Shown: piece after piece, positions 5,605-6,944 of the stretch | How positions within the stretch are numbered: the stretch's first letter is position 1 | How the letters are laid out: every line of letters starts with the position of its first letter | Assembly (NCBI GenBank): GCA_009691925.1 | Contig: SIAG01000220.1 | Location: forward strand, 1 to 6,944 | Origin: Planctomycetaceae bacterium | GTDB taxonomy: Bacteria > Planctomycetota > Planctomycetia > Pirellulales > UBA1268 | DNA length: 6,944 nt | Direction: 5' to 3' | Made by a program: the position numbers and the translations under genes | The notes under the pieces: model-generated | The model's database searches: none | Told to the model about the DNA's origin: nothing | Seen by the model: the letters and a program-made list of their open reading frames with translations, nothing else

Positions 5605-5877
5605 TCAGGCGCCCTGTTTTCGGCGGCTCCGGATCGGTGCTTTGTTCGGCGAGACCTGCGTCGGCATCGCCGCGATCAAGGATCGGAGCGCTTTGTTGAC
5701 CGCCGCGGGGGTGGAGAACACCACCGACACGTCGGCATCCAGCGTCACGACAAGCCGCGTTTGATCGACGTGCGAGGCGAATCGGTTCGGTTTTGCTTTG
5801 GCAGCGTCGAAACGATATTCAATGCCAAGTTCGCCGGCCGACTTGGCCACAGGTTTACGCGCGCGTGGCTTCTTCAT
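5605..5877 (-). CDS. antitoxin-like protein, 90 aa, partner of a BrnT-like toxin remnant
   Basis: The protein starts MKKPRARKPVAKSAGELGIE and continues with residues 21-34 (YRFDAAKAKPNRFA) and RLVVTLDADVSVVFSTPAAV at 41-60, then NKALRSLI. The Y-x-F-D..KA.PNRFA block followed by V-V-x-LD-x-DV..VF....VN.ALR.LI matches a family of small antitoxin-like proteins that in planctomycetes and cyanobacteria often sit beside toxin genes. The second half resembles a ribbon-helix-helix DNA-binding region, so it probably binds the toxin through the N-terminal part and represses its own promoter; this is inferred from the family. The start at 5877 has GGGAG at 5892-5888, ten bases upstream, and overlaps the 3' end of the toxin-like frame by 23 bases, as is common in such pairs. 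The longer frame upstream is out-of-frame toxin sequence. The C-terminal tail is basic (SRRK). Confidence 0.72.
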   Translation of the reverse strand: MKKPRARKPVAKSAGELGIEYRFDAAKAKPNRFASHVDQTRLVVTLDADVSVVFSTPAAVNKALRSLIAAMPTQVSPNKAPIRSRRKQGA

Positions 5878-6088
5878 GGTCGTCTCGCTCCCGTCGAGTT
5901 GCTTTCCTCGCGCTGATGATCCTATCGCGTTCCGTGAACGCGACCAACAACCGTCGCCCGAGCGACGAGTGCCCGACGATGATTTCGCGAAACTCGTCCT
6001 GGGAATGCCCGGCATCGTCGAAGAGGACGGCCAATGGATCAGAAGATGCATCGTCCGCAGAGCCAAAACGAGCCTGAAAGGACACCAC
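5855..6088 (-). pseudogene. BrnT-like toxin remnant, N terminus missing
   Basis: The frame ending at 5855 contains the C-terminal two thirds of a BrnT-type RNase toxin: DPLAVLFDDAGHS, then IIVGHSSLGRRLLVAFTER, then RIISARKATRRERDDHEE. The order DPLA, HS, G.S..GR.L.V..TER and RIISAR.AT..ER is diagnostic for the family. The usual N-terminal block (F.WD..K...N..KHG..F) is absent. In its place the frame runs out of phase through the 3' end of the 249-aa gene. The homology begins around 6046, so the coordinates given start at a possible GTG (6088) with no ribosome binding site. Against typical members of about 90 residues it lacks roughly the first 30, and the stretch between TER and RIISAR is also a few residues short. 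I infer that the toxin is inactive and its neighbouring antitoxin-like gene is now an orphan. Confidence 0.7.
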
Positions 6089-6788
6089 CGATGACTGGCG
6101 GTGCCTCACACAGCTCTGGATCGATGACGACGTCGAACAAGCCGCCAAGCGTGTCGACGAGTGCCCAATAATACGGTTCGCCTGACAGGCTGTTCTTCTT
6201 CACTTCCGTGGCGACGACATGGCCAGTGAAGATCGCCGTCGAAGTCGGCGGACCCGCTGATTCGCCGTCGGGCTTGAACAGACCGGACGGGATGAACGAC
6301 CGGGACGCAAACTTCAGCTCGCCGGTCTGGGATTCGTTGTACGCCTCAAGTGATGAATGCACCGAGATCTCGTGGGCAAAGGCGGCAATCTGGACATCGA
6401 CGATCTGCGGCAAGGCGACGCTTGCGTATCGGTCGGAGTCAATCGCGTCGAAAACAAACGGGTAGGCGCCGGAGTCCATGTCGCCCTCATCCGGGTCTGC
6501 CCAACCGTGGAATGCCCCTTCCAGCGGCGTATCGTCAGGCCGTGCGACGCGAGCAGTGAGTCGAACACGAATCCGACCGCCGCCGGCGAAGAACGGCGTC
6601 ATTCCGACGAACTCGTCGTCGTTGTTCGTTTGGAGCCACATTTCTGCCCCACACTCCGACGACCATCGCCAATACCCGCCGTGGTCCGCTTCGATGAATG
6701 TCGCCAGCGGGCCGATCCGGCCCACGAGCGCGTTCAAGTCGGCTTGTTCGTTGACGGGAAAGCCAATGGATGACAAATGACTTGACAT
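6039..6788 (-). CDS. conserved-looking hypothetical protein, 249 aa
   Basis: I do not know a function for it. The start ATG at 6788 (MSSHLSSIGFPVNEQADLNA) is preferred because this looks like a natural N terminus. A GTG at 6842 would add 18 residues, and the frame is open to the window edge. Neither has a clear Shine-Dalgarno site. The protein is acidic, soluble-looking and rich in beta-type segments: RIRVRLTARVARPDDTPLEG (72-91), GAFHGWADPDEGDMDSGAYP (91-110), DVQIAAFAHEISV (131-143), and a C-terminal part AIFTGHVVATEVKK at 185-198 that ends GVLSGSFWLCGRCIF. The last part has an OB-fold-like flavour (hydrophobic strand, Gly, long hairpin, GSFWL strand), an inference from pattern only. Its last codons lie on DNA that also encodes the BrnT-like remnant in another frame, so the final residues (CIF) may have been acquired when the two sequences joined. 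Confidence 0.7.
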   Translation of the reverse strand: MSSHLSSIGFPVNEQADLNALVGRIGPLATFIEADHGGYWRWSSECGAEMWLQTNNDDEFVGMTPFFAGGGRIRVRLTARVARPDDTPLEGAFHGWADPDEGDMDSGAYPFVFDAIDSDRYASVALPQIVDVQIAAFAHEISVHSSLEAYNESQTGELKFASRSFIPSGLFKPDGESAGPPTSTAIFTGHVVATEVKKNSLSGEPYYWALVDTLGGLFDVVIDPELCEAPPVIGGVLSGSFWLCGRCIF

Positions 6789-6865
6789 GATGTGAAGGCG
6801 GTCTTTGCCGCCCAAAGTGCCGACCCAATCGCGGAAGCCCACGGGAGCTTCGCCCTTCGGAGAGC

Positions 6866-6943
6866 CTACCCGCCCGCGCCGCCGGTTCCATCCCCTGGCT
6901 CGGCCGGCCCGGATTCCGCCGGCATCGCGGGCGCCAAGAGTGC
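6866..6943 (-). CDS. possible C-terminal tail of a gene beyond the right edge
   Basis: One minus-strand frame entering from the right edge reads ALLAPAMPAESGPAEPGDGT and then GGAGG before a TAG at 6868-6866. The Pro/Ala/Gly/Glu composition is that of a disordered C-terminal tail. It could equally be chance, since GC-rich DNA is often open, and another minus frame (that of the 249-aa gene) is also open to the edge. Only 25 codons are visible, so no family can be named. Confidence 0.22.
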   Translation of the reverse strand, partial: ALLAPAMPAESGPAEPGDGTGGAGG

Positions 6944-6944
6944 C

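Noticed and set aside
4483..6788. Integron gene-cassette array
   Set aside because: The small same-strand genes invite the idea, but adjacent genes overlap (4805-4824, 5855-5877, 6039-6088), which leaves no room for attC sites, and I found no paired RYYYAAC/GTTRRRY cores. Only one imperfect core-like heptamer is present.
1..6944. CRISPR array, tRNA, rRNA or known riboswitch
   Set aside because: I saw no regularly spaced direct repeats with unique spacers, no tRNA cloverleaf with a TTCGA arm, and no rRNA or riboswitch core. The only tandem repeat has no spacers.

Overview
The window is GC-rich bacterial DNA and most likely comes from a planctomycete (Pirellulales-like). The main reasons are a DUF1571-type secreted protein, which I know almost only from Planctomycetes, few clear Shine-Dalgarno sites, and long GC-rich intergenic stretches. 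This is inferred from protein patterns; no rRNA or other marker gene is present.

Left part (1-2036). The left edge holds the first 29 codons of a secreted protein on the minus strand, with a good ribosome binding site. About 560 bases without a gene follow. They hold a weak promoter candidate, a 20-bp tandem repeat whose units can each fold into a hairpin, and a very strong intrinsic terminator (17-bp perfect stem plus a T run) belonging to the DUF1571 gene (minus, 648-1538). A second gene-free stretch (1539-2036) separates that gene from a divergent plus-strand cluster. It contains an element of about 153 bp (1782-1934) with imperfect 21-nt terminal inverted repeats enclosing four perfect small hairpins. 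This is the most structured non-coding object in the window.

Middle part (2037-4443, plus strand). Three closely spaced genes lie here: a glyoxalase II-like metallo-beta-lactamase hydrolase, a PlsC-type 1-acyl-glycerol-3-phosphate acyltransferase and a CdsA-type phosphatidate cytidylyltransferase. The last two catalyse consecutive steps (lysophosphatidate to phosphatidate to CDP-diacylglycerol), so this is a small phospholipid-precursor operon with a hydrolase at its head. An 18-bp perfect palindrome sits at its end, between convergent genes.

Right part (4483-6944, minus strand). This is a packed set of small accessory genes, several overlapping and at least two broken. In transcription order they are: a possible C-terminal tail of a gene beyond the edge; a 249-aa conserved-looking protein of unknown role; an N-terminally truncated BrnT-like toxin remnant fused into the end of that gene; an intact antitoxin-like protein; a 136-aa LRV/HEAT-like repeat protein; a frameshifted remnant carrying a WLHVRLDNRPKYY motif; and a 113-aa unknown protein. 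The layout suggests a region of gene turnover (toxin-antitoxin or immunity-type genes). I found no transposase, integrase or canonical attC site, and no complete novel system can be demonstrated.
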